From assembly GCA_023140195.1 (NCBI GenBank), contig JAGLME010000008.1, forward strand, positions 1-64,000: 64,000 nucleotides of DNA, read 5' to 3'. Positions 26,965 through 36,500 of the stretch are shown piece after piece. Below the pieces are notes generated by a model that was not told the DNA's origin, did not search any database, and saw only the letters and a list, made by a program, of their open reading frames with translations. The DNA is from Thermoplasmata archaeon. GTDB taxonomy: Archaea; Thermoplasmatota; Thermoplasmata; RBG-16-68-12; SOIM01. A program made the translations under genes and the position numbers. Numbering within the stretch: position 1 is the first letter of the stretch; each line of letters begins with the position of its first letter.

Positions 26965-27146
26965 TAATAAGGGTTTCGGTCATCAGTTGCCCTTCGATCC
27001 TCTTTATCACACGATTCCAGCGTGTGTGGATAATGCCGTTGTCCCATCAGGAAGACTATTAATCTGGGATGTCTCATCTAGCATCTTAAAGGCTGAAGAG
27101 GAGTCTAAAGAGAGGGAGTTACCAATGATGGAGCTAGGGTGAGCAG

Positions 27147-27503
27147 ATGATATTTCGCATTGCACTTGCCATTGTACTCTTCCTTATAATCGCAGTTCTG
27201 TTCTTTGGACTGTATCGTGTTCGAAACAGGCGTCCAAGTGGAATTCTGTTCATCCTGCTATACTTTCTCGGGTTCTCCTATTTGATTCTCCTGTTGCCGG
27301 TTCTTGGGGTGGTCCTATTATCCCTCGTCATCCCAGGGGAGGATCCACATGCCGCGCTAACTGACATTCTCATAGACTTCGGGTTGATCTTCCTTTTGAT
27401 ATTCGTCGTGTGCACTGTCACCGCTCTCGCAATTGCCATTAGAGAGAAGATTCAACAAAGAAAAGCACAAGAGGAGGAAGTCAACAAGAGAGACGAAGTC
27501 TAA
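27147..27503 (+). CDS. Small three-TM membrane protein, unknown
   Basis: 118 residues with three hydrophobic helices (~3-22, ~31-62 and ~73-98) and a basic/acidic cytosolic tail (REKIQQRKAQEEEVNKRD). GGTGA lies 4 nt before ATG 27147. No family is recognised. It ends 12 bp before the convergent acetyl-CoA synthetase gene. Confidence 0.5.
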   Translation: MIFRIALAIVLFLIIAVLFFGLYRVRNRRPSGILFILLYFLGFSYLILLLPVLGVVLLSLVIPGEDPHAALTDILIDFGLIFLLIFVVCTVTALAIAIREKIQQRKAQEEEVNKRDEV

Positions 27504-27515
27504 CCAGTGTGATCC

Positions 27516-29252
27516 TCAATCCTCCATCGTCGAAAGATCACCCGTCGGCAATCCCAGCTCCCAAGCTTTCAGAACACGTCTCATTATCTTCCCGCTTCTA
27601 GTGACTGGCAGACTGTCCTTGAACTCTATCTCCCTCGGCTGAGCGTGAGCTGCAAGACCCGTCTTCACGAAAATCCTGATCTCTTCCTTCAGTTCGTCCG
27701 AGGGTGTATACCCATCTCTCAGCTGAATGAACGCCTTGATGATGCTTCCCCTGATCGCGTCAGGTTTCCCGATGACTCCCGCGGCCGCGACTGCCGGATG
27801 TTCCACCAGCTTGCTCTCGACCTCGAACGGCCCAACCCTCTCACCGGCCGTCTTGATGACGTCGTCGATCCTGCCCTGGAACCAGAAGTACCCGTCCTCG
27901 TCCTTGTAAGCGGAGTCGCCGCTGAAGAACCAGGAGTCCCACTCGAAGTATGATTCGAATTTCTCTGGATTGTTCCATATCCGCCTCATCATTCCCGGCC
28001 ATCCCTTCCGTATGACCAGGTTCCCTATCTGGTCCGGACCCATTTCATTCCCGTTGTCGTCCACGATGGAGGCCTCGACGCCCGGGAACGGCTTTCCCAT
28101 CGAGCCAGGCCTTACCGGCAGCGCGGGGTAGTTCGCAATGATCTGATGTCCGGTCTCCGTCATCCACCAGTTGTCGTGTATCGTCTTCCCGTCGAACGCT
28201 TCCCATCCCCATCTGATGACCTCGGGGTTGAGAGGCTCACCGACGCTGCATATGTACCTGAGGCTGGAAAGGTCGTACTGCTTCACCTTCTCCGTCCCGG
28301 CCGCCATGAGCAGCCTGAACGCCGTTGGGGCGCTGTACCAGACCGTGACCTCAAGGTCCTGGAGCGTCTTGTACCAGTGGTCCGGAGCGAACCTCCCTCC
28401 CCTGATGACGTTGGTGACGCCGTTCAGCCATGGGGCGAACATTCCGTACGAGGTTCCAGTGACCCAGCCGGGGTCGGAGGTGCACCAGTAGATGTCGTCG
28501 TCGTGAAGGTCCAGCACCCACTTGCCGGTCATTATGTGGCCGATCATCGCATTTTGAACGTGAAGGACCCCTTTCGGTTTCCCGGTGGAGCCGGATGTGT
28601 AGTGGAGTATGAGCGGGTCCTCCCTCTCCAGCCATTCCAGGTCGTCCAGTTTGGGCGAGGCCTTCTCCATCTCCTTGTTCCAATCGACATCGTCCTCGTC
28701 CAGGTCGTGAACGTCGGCATCGACGACGAAAGTGTGCTTCAGGGATGGCAGGTCGTCCTTCGGGATCCGATCCTTCATCTGTGGAACTGTGAGTATGGCA
28801 ATCGCTTCGCTGTCCTGCACCCTGTCCCGTATCGCGTCCTCCATGAACGCCTCGAACAATGGGCTTGGTATCGCTCCTACTTTCAGTATGCCGAAGAAGC
28901 TGGTGTAGACCTCCGGAGCCCTTGGCAGGAAGGTGAAGACCCTGTCGCCCTTTCCGATGCCGTATTTCTTGAGGACGTTGGCGAACTTGTTGGAGAGGTT
29001 CTTCATCTCGCGGAAGGTGTACTTCTCGAACCTGATGTCGTCTATGTAGTAGAGCGCGACGCTGTTCTTTCTGTACGTTTCGCAGTGTCTGTCAATGGCC
29101 TCGTGTGCCATGTTGACCTTGCCGGTCTTGGACCAGTCGAACAGGGCCTCGATGTTCTTCCAGTCGAAGGTCTGCTTGGCCTCGGTGTGGTCGGCCAGAT
29201 TTGGCTTCTTTCTGAATGAGGCCTTGGAGGATTCCGGTTGCGCATCGTCCAT
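27516..29252 (-). CDS. acsA: AMP-forming acetyl-CoA (acyl-CoA) synthetase
   Basis: 578 residues of the ANL superfamily: ATP loop YTSGSTGKPKG, SVGEPLNPEVIRWG, NWWMTETG (the Trp limits the pocket to small acids such as acetate), SGDSAYKDEDGYFWFQGR, DDVIKTAGERVGP and the A10 motif TRSGKIMRR with the catalytic Lys. Length and motifs fit the shorter AcsA type. It would activate acetate to acetyl-CoA, feeding or draining the CODH/ACS node implied by cooCT. AAGGTGG lies just upstream of ATG 29252. Confidence 0.9.
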   Translation of the reverse strand: MDDAQPESSKASFRKKPNLADHTEAKQTFDWKNIEALFDWSKTGKVNMAHEAIDRHCETYRKNSVALYYIDDIRFEKYTFREMKNLSNKFANVLKKYGIGKGDRVFTFLPRAPEVYTSFFGILKVGAIPSPLFEAFMEDAIRDRVQDSEAIAILTVPQMKDRIPKDDLPSLKHTFVVDADVHDLDEDDVDWNKEMEKASPKLDDLEWLEREDPLILHYTSGSTGKPKGVLHVQNAMIGHIMTGKWVLDLHDDDIYWCTSDPGWVTGTSYGMFAPWLNGVTNVIRGGRFAPDHWYKTLQDLEVTVWYSAPTAFRLLMAAGTEKVKQYDLSSLRYICSVGEPLNPEVIRWGWEAFDGKTIHDNWWMTETGHQIIANYPALPVRPGSMGKPFPGVEASIVDDNGNEMGPDQIGNLVIRKGWPGMMRRIWNNPEKFESYFEWDSWFFSGDSAYKDEDGYFWFQGRIDDVIKTAGERVGPFEVESKLVEHPAVAAAGVIGKPDAIRGSIIKAFIQLRDGYTPSDELKEEIRIFVKTGLAAHAQPREIEFKDSLPVTRSGKIMRRVLKAWELGLPTGDLSTMED

Positions 29253-29448
29253 TCTTCCACCTTTCTAGCTCACTTCGGTTCGGTTGTATTGTATCAGAAT
29301 CATATACATATCCTTTCCGAAGATGAACTTGTGTCATTTGGGATGATGACGGACAATCGGGAGCCCCTTCAGTTGGCGAGATCTGTGCCAGACAAATAAG
29401 AGATATATAGGGCGTCACGTTGTCTCCCCATGCAGAGGAGGAGAAACC

Positions 29449-30213
29449 GTGTATGAAGGAGAGAGTCAGAGTAGTGAGCCAGGTAGCATGCCCCCACAGA
29501 CACCACCGCCCGCGGCACCCGCACCAGCCCCCGCACCGAGTGCGCCTCCACCGGCGCAGAGCCACGGCCGAGCAAATGCAGCTCTGGTAGCGGCTGTAAT
29601 CGCGTTGGCTATTGCCTTGATAGGGATTGTCGCCTTCCCCGGACCCGAAGGGCCAGAGGGACCACAGGGTGTGGAGGGGGCGGAGGGCGATGAGGGACCA
29701 GAAGGAGATGAAGGAGCAGACGGAGCAGACGGAGCAGACGGATCAACAGGACCCCAAGGACCACAAGGAGCGGACGGACCAGTTGGACCCCAAGGTCCCG
29801 TAGGACCCGGAGCGCTCATGAGCTATGCCAACATCACTTCGACAATTGATCTCGTTGATTGCACAAACGTCAATCAGGTCACAATCACCGTGCCCCAAGC
29901 TGGAAAAGTGGTTGTTTACGCGACAGCATACATGAAGGTCGATCATACGGTTGGGCAGGTGGACGGTCTCAGAATGGTTGTCGACACAGACCCCACGGCC
30001 TGTACGTTCGGCCCCAATCATTGGCAACAAGACATTCCTTCATCCTATCCATCGGACACTTGGAATAGAATGACACCAATGCTGTTCAACCTGTTCGAGG
30101 TCAATGGAGCTGGAACCTATACCTTCTACCTTAATGCACGAATGTACTACGGTGAAGGCGCTGGCGACCAACACCGAAGCTCGAACATGTTTGCGGTGTT
30201 CTATCCGTCCTAA
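29449..30213 (+). CDS. Collagen-like membrane-anchored protein with a C1q/TNF-like head
   Basis: GTG 29449 follows GGAGGAGA at 4-5 nt. 254 residues in four parts: a proline/alanine-rich cytosolic head (~10-42), one membrane helix ([18 protein letters not shown], ~45-62), 19 uninterrupted Gly-X-Y triplets (residues 65-121, rich in [12 protein letters not shown]), and a beta-rich globular domain (~122-254) that looks like the C1q/TNF jelly-roll heads capping collagen stalks. The family usually trimerises outside the cell. The triplet region shows repetitive codon use, consistent with expansion by slippage. Function unknown; adhesion is plausible. Confidence 0.8.
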   Translation: MYEGESQSSEPGSMPPQTPPPAAPAPAPAPSAPPPAQSHGRANAALVAAVIALAIALIGIVAFPGPEGPEGPQGVEGAEGDEGPEGDEGADGADGADGSTGPQGPQGADGPVGPQGPVGPGALMSYANITSTIDLVDCTNVNQVTITVPQAGKVVVYATAYMKVDHTVGQVDGLRMVVDTDPTACTFGPNHWQQDIPSSYPSDTWNRMTPMLFNLFEVNGAGTYTFYLNARMYYGEGAGDQHRSSNMFAVFYPS

Positions 30214-30272
30214 TCAGGTTTGAGCTGGATTACCGAGGAGAATCCCAGTCCTCGCAGTGCGAACGAGGACCA

Positions 30273-30328
30273 CCAGTCCAAAGATATCTTCCCTCTCTGG
30301 GCGTCGCATCTGGAGAACATGAACTACG
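30273..30328 (+). pseudogene. Fragment of the double-RAM gene (cf. 50997-51680)
   Basis: 56 bp match 51077-51132 at 49 positions, ungapped and in the same orientation. The reading frame is kept (SKDIFPLWASHLENMNY), with both synonymous and non-synonymous changes. It lies between the collagen-like gene and marC and has no start or stop of its own. Confidence 0.8.
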
Positions 30329-30420
30329 AGCGTTATTCTTGATTATCAATGCGTTCCCTCTGCATGTTAGTCTCGGAACCCTTCATCCTGCTCTAAGCTG
30401 AAGAATCTCACACTATCAAC

Positions 30421-30428
30421 TTTAAATA
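30421..30428 (+). promoter_or_regulatory. TATA box of the marC gene
   Basis: TTTAAATA centred 30 bp before ATG 30454. Transcription would begin at or within a few bases of the start codon, so the mRNA is probably leaderless. Confidence 0.55.
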
Positions 30429-30453
30429 CCCAATATGATTTCAGCCGACAGCG

Positions 30454-31098
30454 ATGATAGACTTTGCCCTCTCAGCCTTCGCTGCAATATTCGCCATAGT
30501 CAATCCAGTCGGCAATCTCACCTTCTTCGTGGCGCTCACCGAGGGTTACTCCAAAGAGGACAAGATCCGGGTCATAAAAAAGGTCATAATGGTCGCGTCC
30601 ATAACACTCCTGGTCTTCGCTCTCGCAGGGAACACCATCTTCACGTTCTTCCACACCTCCATCCCGGCGTTCAGGATCGCTGGTGGTTTGCTTCTGTTCT
30701 CGATAGGCTTCGTGATGGTGCAGGGTGGGAGACCCGGTGCCAAGCTCACCGAGAAAGACAAATCAGAGGCGCTCGAGAAGGAGATGGTCGGTGCGGTCCC
30801 GTTGGGGGTCCCGATGTTCGCTGGTCCGGGGTCCATTACGACGGTGATGGTGTTCATGGCGGAGGCTTCCTCGCCTGATGTGGATCTGGTCAAGATAGGG
30901 ATCATACTGGTGGCGATCATGGCGACCATGGCTGTGTCCTACGTTCTGCTCAGGTACAGCGGCAGGATCACCAGGAGGATGGGGCGGACCGGAGCGGCGG
31001 CTTTCTCAAGGATAATGGGTCTGATACTCGCGGCGATCGCTGTTCAGATCGTCATAATGGGGATATTCGGGGTCATTGACCTGTATTATTTGAGATAG
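30454..31098 (+). CDS. MarC-family integral membrane protein
   Basis: 214 residues with six membrane helices and the MarC (UPF0056) signatures: AIFAIVNPVGNLTFFVALT in the first helix, RIAGGLLLFSIGFVMVQGG, and VPLGVPMFAGPGSITTVMV. MarC proteins were once linked to multidrug resistance, but their real function is unknown. Probably leaderless from the TATA box at 30421. Confidence 0.9.
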   Translation: MIDFALSAFAAIFAIVNPVGNLTFFVALTEGYSKEDKIRVIKKVIMVASITLLVFALAGNTIFTFFHTSIPAFRIAGGLLLFSIGFVMVQGGRPGAKLTEKDKSEALEKEMVGAVPLGVPMFAGPGSITTVMVFMAEASSPDVDLVKIGIILVAIMATMAVSYVLLRYSGRITRRMGRTGAAAFSRIMGLILAAIAVQIVIMGIFGVIDLYYLR

Positions 31099-31116
31099 AA
31101 CGGGGTCTTGACGGCC

Positions 31117-31614
31117 TCATTCGATTAGAACCAGGCCGTAGAGATTGACCTTACCGTCTTTTGTCTTCAGGGTCTCTATCGGAAAACCATGGGACCTGAC
31201 GGTGCCGAACACATCGATCCCACATCCCTCCATCGAGGGTCTTGCTTCATGCGGATGTACACAGGACTCCGGACACTTCTCACAGAGCTCGCAGGGGCCG
31301 GCACCCATGCTGAACGCCTTGTAGTATCCATCGAAGAAGATCTCCTTCTCGAGTATGGGAACCATCTTGTTCATATCGTCCATTCCGTACCCGTGGATCA
31401 GAAGCGCATGGCTGTAGGATTTCAGCATTCTTCCCGTTTGTTCCGGTGTGGGTGTGGATGGGGGGCAGGTCAAACCGCGCCCATACATGCCGCATCCGAA
31501 CTGGCATTTCGCCCGGACCCATTCGGCGGTGATGACGCTGTCGGCTGGAATGATCCTCGCGTCCTTTGCACCCAGCTCCTTTGCCCTTGCGATGTACTTT
31601 GCGTACTTGTCCAT
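31117..31614 (-). CDS. DUF2284 cysteine-rich predicted metal-binding protein
   Basis: 165 residues with conserved Cys clusters: CQFGCGMYGRGLTCPP in the first half and CELCEKCPESCVHPHEARP in the second, which would hold metal or a 4Fe-4S cluster. This is the DUF2284 pattern, common in anaerobes and of unknown function. GGGTGG upstream of ATG 31614 serves as ribosome site. Confidence 0.85.
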   Translation of the reverse strand: MDKYAKYIARAKELGAKDARIIPADSVITAEWVRAKCQFGCGMYGRGLTCPPSTPTPEQTGRMLKSYSHALLIHGYGMDDMNKMVPILEKEIFFDGYYKAFSMGAGPCELCEKCPESCVHPHEARPSMEGCGIDVFGTVRSHGFPIETLKTKDGKVNLYGLVLIE

Positions 31615-31626
31615 TGGTGAACCACC

Positions 31627-31809
31627 CTAGATCTCTACGTCATCCATTAGAGTTGAATTGAATATCATTCTGAACTTGTTCATCATATATCTCGTTTCCT
31701 GCCACTGACCCGAGGAGGGATACTGATTTCGTTTCCAAAGCCTTGGTGAGATAGACAATGTTCTTCCTGATAGTGCATATTGGATAGCGACCCGCCCATC
31801 ATCTTCCAT
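31627..31809 (-). CDS. Possible small ORF, weak support
   Basis: A 60-codon frame in the same direction as both neighbours, 12 bp before the DUF2284 gene and 39 bp after the NYN gene. No ribosome site stands out and no family is recognised. The composition (VAIQYALSGRTLSIS, WQETRYMMNKFRM) is protein-like, so a decayed gene fragment or a small operon member are both possible. Confidence 0.2.
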   Translation of the reverse strand: MEDDGRVAIQYALSGRTLSISPRLWKRNQYPSSGQWQETRYMMNKFRMIFNSTLMDDVEI

Positions 31810-31848
31810 CGACCGTGGGAACGAGGTGACCTTGAACGAGTTACAGTG

Positions 31849-33198
31849 CTAGTCATGAGCAGGAACGTTGATTCGAGGACCCATGGGTGTTGGGATCACA
31901 CGGAGCAAGGACTTGTTCACCGCGAGCTGAACCATATGTTCACATTTTGCCTGCGGCAGTGATTCGATTTCAGGAACTCCGACAGCTCTTAGGCTCTTTG
32001 CAAGATAATACCTCGTTTGAGCAATCCGCTGATGGCTCGGAAGTTGGTGCAATGATTCTTTGAACGCCTGCCACAATTCTGGAGAGTAGGGGTCCTCTCG
32101 GTCACCAGGATCGGTCGCTTCCCATCGTTTGCCCTCGGGCCAGAAATAGACTGCACCCCCTTTCTTCTGTTTGCTCAGAAGATCCTTCTTCACGGCCTCT
32201 GCCAAGAGTTTCTTCGTGGACATTCGCTTCTTAGGTGCCAAGCTTCTCAACTTCGCATAGATCCTTTCTTCTGTCGGGAAATGATGATCCTCACGCAGCA
32301 ATTCCAGGGCGCGTTGAAGTAGACTCTCCGTGGATTCCCTGGAAGATAGAGTTGTTGGCACCCTGGATATCGACTTGTCCATCTCCAGACTTCCTTCGGC
32401 GCATTTATCCATCAACTTCTTCCTGACCTCAAGATAGAGAGGGGCACCTTCCCTCCTCAACCGGACGTAGCCGTTTTCCTCGAGAGCAGAGGCGAACGCC
32501 TTGGGTTTCCCATACCCGAATCGATTGCAGAAACCTCCGTCGAATTGATTGTGAAGATAGCCAGCCACATGCGCGAAGGGGATTCTGCTTCCTTTGCCGA
32601 CCGGCGGCTCGAAGGTAATGACGAAGCTCATGAACGCATCCAAGAGGTCAGGATCGATTTTGACCACTGGTTCTTCTTGGATGGGACCATCATCGGAAGG
32701 AGTGGGCAATGACTGGGAAGGAGTGGGGATCTTCTCCTCAGCGTGTTCAATTAACGATTCTAGGGGTGGACTGAATATGACCTCTTCTGTATCTCCTAAT
32801 GGAACAACCACGAAGGCGATCCTTGGCACAACACCTTTGGCCCTCTTTACGGGAAACATATCGTTGGTGAGAATGTAGACTGTCTCGCCATGACTCTGCC
32901 TGTTCAACGCCAGCTGCAACAGGATATCATCAGCCTCCCTACCAGCGGGGGCCTGGATTATTACCCCATCATCAACAAGCTTCTCCATCTCCTGCGGTTC
33001 GTTGATCACGTGTCTCAACTTGGCATCCACAAACGTAACAACTCGAAACCGGTGTCTACGGAGCTCGCCAAGAACGGCATTGATCACCTCGATCTTGGGG
33101 CGTTTGAACGAGCCGCTGCCGTAGGCCACATTACTTCCATCCACCAAGATGTAAGGTTTGGTTGACTTGTCATGTTTCTCTGGAGTTTCCTCATCCAT
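31849..33198 (-). CDS. NYN/Zc3h12a-like RNase-fold protein with winged-helix-like C-terminal domains
   Basis: GGAGG with a 7-nt spacer points to ATG 33198 (ATG 33204 is the alternative). About 449 residues. Residues ~15-140 form a NYN/PIN-like nuclease fold: ILVDGSNVAYGSG with the first catalytic Asp, VVTFVDAKLRH, GREADDILLQLAL and YILTNDMF supply the acidic residues. A proline-rich linker (~150-175) leads to a helical region (SRIPFAHVAGYLHNQFDGG, KAFASALEENGYVRLRR) reminiscent of LOTUS/winged-helix modules, and two more helical units follow. Zc3h12a- and MARF1-like proteins cleave or bind RNA; an RNA-decay role is inferred from the fold. Confidence 0.7.
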   Translation of the reverse strand: MDEETPEKHDKSTKPYILVDGSNVAYGSGSFKRPKIEVINAVLGELRRHRFRVVTFVDAKLRHVINEPQEMEKLVDDGVIIQAPAGREADDILLQLALNRQSHGETVYILTNDMFPVKRAKGVVPRIAFVVVPLGDTEEVIFSPPLESLIEHAEEKIPTPSQSLPTPSDDGPIQEEPVVKIDPDLLDAFMSFVITFEPPVGKGSRIPFAHVAGYLHNQFDGGFCNRFGYGKPKAFASALEENGYVRLRREGAPLYLEVRKKLMDKCAEGSLEMDKSISRVPTTLSSRESTESLLQRALELLREDHHFPTEERIYAKLRSLAPKKRMSTKKLLAEAVKKDLLSKQKKGGAVYFWPEGKRWEATDPGDREDPYSPELWQAFKESLHQLPSHQRIAQTRYYLAKSLRAVGVPEIESLPQAKCEHMVQLAVNKSLLRVIPTPMGPRINVPAHD

Positions 33199-33517
33199 CG
33201 GCATTCCTCCTCAGCTTTGTTCTAGTCTCCTGGGTATCAGCAGATGACCAGCTCTCCATATTTGCGGTATGTGTAATATATCTTACTGTATTGGTGCACC
33301 AGACTGGAAAGGAAACCATCTGGTTCATCGTCAGTTGATTCCAGCTTTCATCCGACATCCATTTCGACCAATGTGAAATGCTCCAGTTTCATTCCTACCT
33401 CAAGTCGGAACCCACGCCAGCCGACCGAATGATTTAATAGGACGAATTCCCCTAACGAATATTGGTGTCTTCCAGTCGGATAGAGGATCTGTGGAAGGGT
33501 GTCTGGAGGATACGAAT
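33199..33517. other. Divergent intergenic region
   Basis: About 320 bp between the NYN gene (minus) and a surface-protein gene (plus). AT-rich stretches such as GTGTAATATATCTTACTG (about 33270-33287) could hold promoters for either side. GGAGGA at 33505-33510 is the likely ribosome site of the surface gene. No small gene or RNA is recognised. Confidence 0.4.
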
Positions 33518-36500
33518 GTGGGCAGAATGGCATTGAACAAGAGACTCCCTCTTGCCTCAAAAGGAAGGTTCAACAAATCTGAGGGAAAGGAGTCAGGAGA
33601 AGGTCGCAAGGCACCAACTGTGGCTTTGACTTTTTCGCAGCTAGCAGCTCTGTTTGTCTGCATTGTTCTTGGTGCAATGTTCACAGGCGAGAATGCTTAC
33701 GCAATGGTTTGGGAATCAGAGATCGAAATCAGCACGGATGCTGGAATGCAATGGCAGCGTATCCCCTCGGTGGCAGCAGATGGCGAGATGGTGCATGTGG
33801 TCTGGCATGAGCGAGGACTCACCCGGCAGGACATTTACTATAGACACTTCAATGGGGTTGAGTGGGAACCAGAAATGGAGATTAGCACAGACAATGCGTC
33901 CGAACAACATAAGTTTCCTTCTGTAGCGGCAGATTCGGGGATGGCGCACGCCGTATGGGTAGAGCAGGTTGTTGGTGGCCGGGCTCTTTTCTACAGGCGT
34001 TTCAATGGAACTGGTTGGGAACCTGAGGTCGAGATCTCTGGAAACACTGTGTCGCCTCCGAACCAACCTGCTCTAGCAGTAAATGGTGAAAAGGTTCACG
34101 TTGCATGGGCAGATGAAAGGGGCGGGGGGGATCCAGACATCTACTATCGGTACTTCAATGGCACCAGCTGGCAGCCTGAGCAGATGATCAGCACTGAGAT
34201 TGGATCTGAGCGTGAAGTTGACCCATCTATTGCGGTGAATGGGGACGAAGTCTATGTGGTATGGGAAGAGGGAGACGTCGTGTATAGGCACTTCAATGGG
34301 ACCACATGGCAACCCGAACTAATCATAAGCACAGACTCGGGGATGGAACCACAATATTGGCCCTCAATCGCAGCAGATACTGGTAACGTGCATGTTGTCT
34401 GGGTTGACCTCGGAGGCGGAGACTACGATGTCTACTACAGGCATTTCGACGGAATCACATGGCAACCCGAAGTGGAGTTGAGCTCTGATATATCTGTGGA
34501 GGACGAGTTCGATCCAACGGTCGCTGTATACGGTGACAAGGTTCATGTTGCGTGGAGAGGGGAGGACTTCGGAGATATGGACCACGACATCTACTATCGG
34601 TTCTTTGATGGAATCACTTGGCAACCTGTGGAAGAGATCAGCACAGACGCTGTGTGGACAGATCAAGTCCTCCCCTCTCTTGCTCTTAATGGTGATGTGA
34701 TTCACTCGGTATGGTACAGCGGGTTATCAATAGATGACGACATCACTTACAGGAACTTCGACGGGATTGGCTGGCAACCAGAACTGGAGTTAAGTACGGA
34801 TGATGCTACGGCAATACAGTCAAATCCCGCAGTCGCAGCGGATGCCAACACTGTTCATGCGGTTTGGGAGGACTTCGGAGATATGGACCACGACATCTAC
34901 TATCGGTTCTTTGATGGAATCACCTGGCAACCCGAACTGGAATTGAGTACGGATGCTGATAGGGAAGAGCAAGAATATCCATCGGTCGCGGCGGACGGAG
35001 GTCAGGCTCATGTCCTGTGGACAGACGAAGGGAGTGCTGATGAGGACATTTACCATCGGCATTTCGACGGAATAGCTTGGCAACCCGAAATCGAAATCAG
35101 CACGGATGTTGCCTCAGAACTACAGGTAGATCCTTCAATCGCAGTCGATAGTGGTAGGGTTCACATAGTCTGGCAAGATGACGGGGACGGGGACTACGAC
35201 ATCTACTATAGACACTTCGATGGGGTTGTTTGGCAAAATGAAGTTGAGATCAGTTTGGATAGTGGATGGGAAGATCAAAAGGAACCGTCAATTACAGTTG
35301 AAGGTGATGAAGTTCACGTTGTGTGGACGGACCAAGGAGACGGAGACCAGGACATATACTATAGGTTCTTCAATGGCACTGGTTGGGAGCAAGAGCTGGA
35401 AATCAGCACAGATACCACTTCAGAGAACCAGAATACTCCTTCCATATCAGTCTACGGTGGCGTTGCGCACGTTGTTTGGGTGGACTTTGAAGATGGCGAT
35501 GGTGATATCTATTATCGAAGAGGAATTGAAGCAATATTGCCGGACTACATTCCATCGAATGCGACTCCAACCCCCACACAATACGTGCTTCCGGGAAGTC
35601 TCAATGCGATTTCCGCAAGTGTGCTGAATGCAGGTCAAGGCAACGCGACCATATCCTCGAATATCGCCTTCTACAATGAAAGTGACAGAGGCAATCCTTT
35701 TCAAACCTATGTCGTCAAAGCTCTCAACCAAACGGAAAGTTCTGGGAACTTCCAGGCGGTCTGGAGAGCATCGAGCACTCCGTGGACAATATGCAATGTT
35801 ACAATAGAAGTTGACTATGTTAACGACATTATGGAATCCAATGAGACCAACAACGTCTACACAATCCAATTCGTGGTAGTGTCTCCCCCTCTCCCTCCAG
35901 AGAATCTTACGACAACTGTTGTGAATGGGTCGGATATATTGTTGGCGTGGGACCCACCCGATTCCCCGCTTCTCGATTATTACACAATCTACAGAAGTGC
36001 GGATCAGAGGGGTTTTGACTTCACCAATCCCATACACAACACTTCGAATGATCCCGACCCTTTGAGAACGAATTGGACTGACGTTGGAGCGGCTGACCCA
36101 ACCTCGCCTACCGAATACTATTACGTTGTTCGAGTGGTCAGCGACTTCGGATTGATGAGCCTCACGAGCAACACTGCCGGCAAATGGACCAAAGGCTTCC
36201 GCGATGGCCGAGACGCTTTCTCACTTCCCTTGGAGCCATTTCAGAATAGGAACGTCAGCTGGTACTCCGAGAACATTCCGGGAACCGAATTCGTCCGGTG
36301 GATGAATGCAACAGGTCATTGGGTGACTCACTATCCTTCAATGGGTGAAGGTGTCAACGACAACCCTGCGATCATGGGCGACGGTTACGAGATTTCCCTT
36401 TCTTCCCCGATCAACTTCACCTTCTGCGGATATCCAGCCTCGATGATAAGGTCCCAGGAAGGCCTGGGAGATTCATTGGTTTTCAGAAGAAGCCTTTCCG

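Noticed and set aside
28146..29219. 357-codon plus-strand open frame
   Set aside because: It is antisense to acetyl-CoA synthetase and arises from the GC-rich third codon positions of that gene.
29640..29815. Repetitive GGA-CCA/GCA-GAC tract read as a possible CRISPR or tandem-repeat array
   Set aside because: The period is 9 or 3 bp and it encodes Gly-X-Y triplets; there are no spacers.
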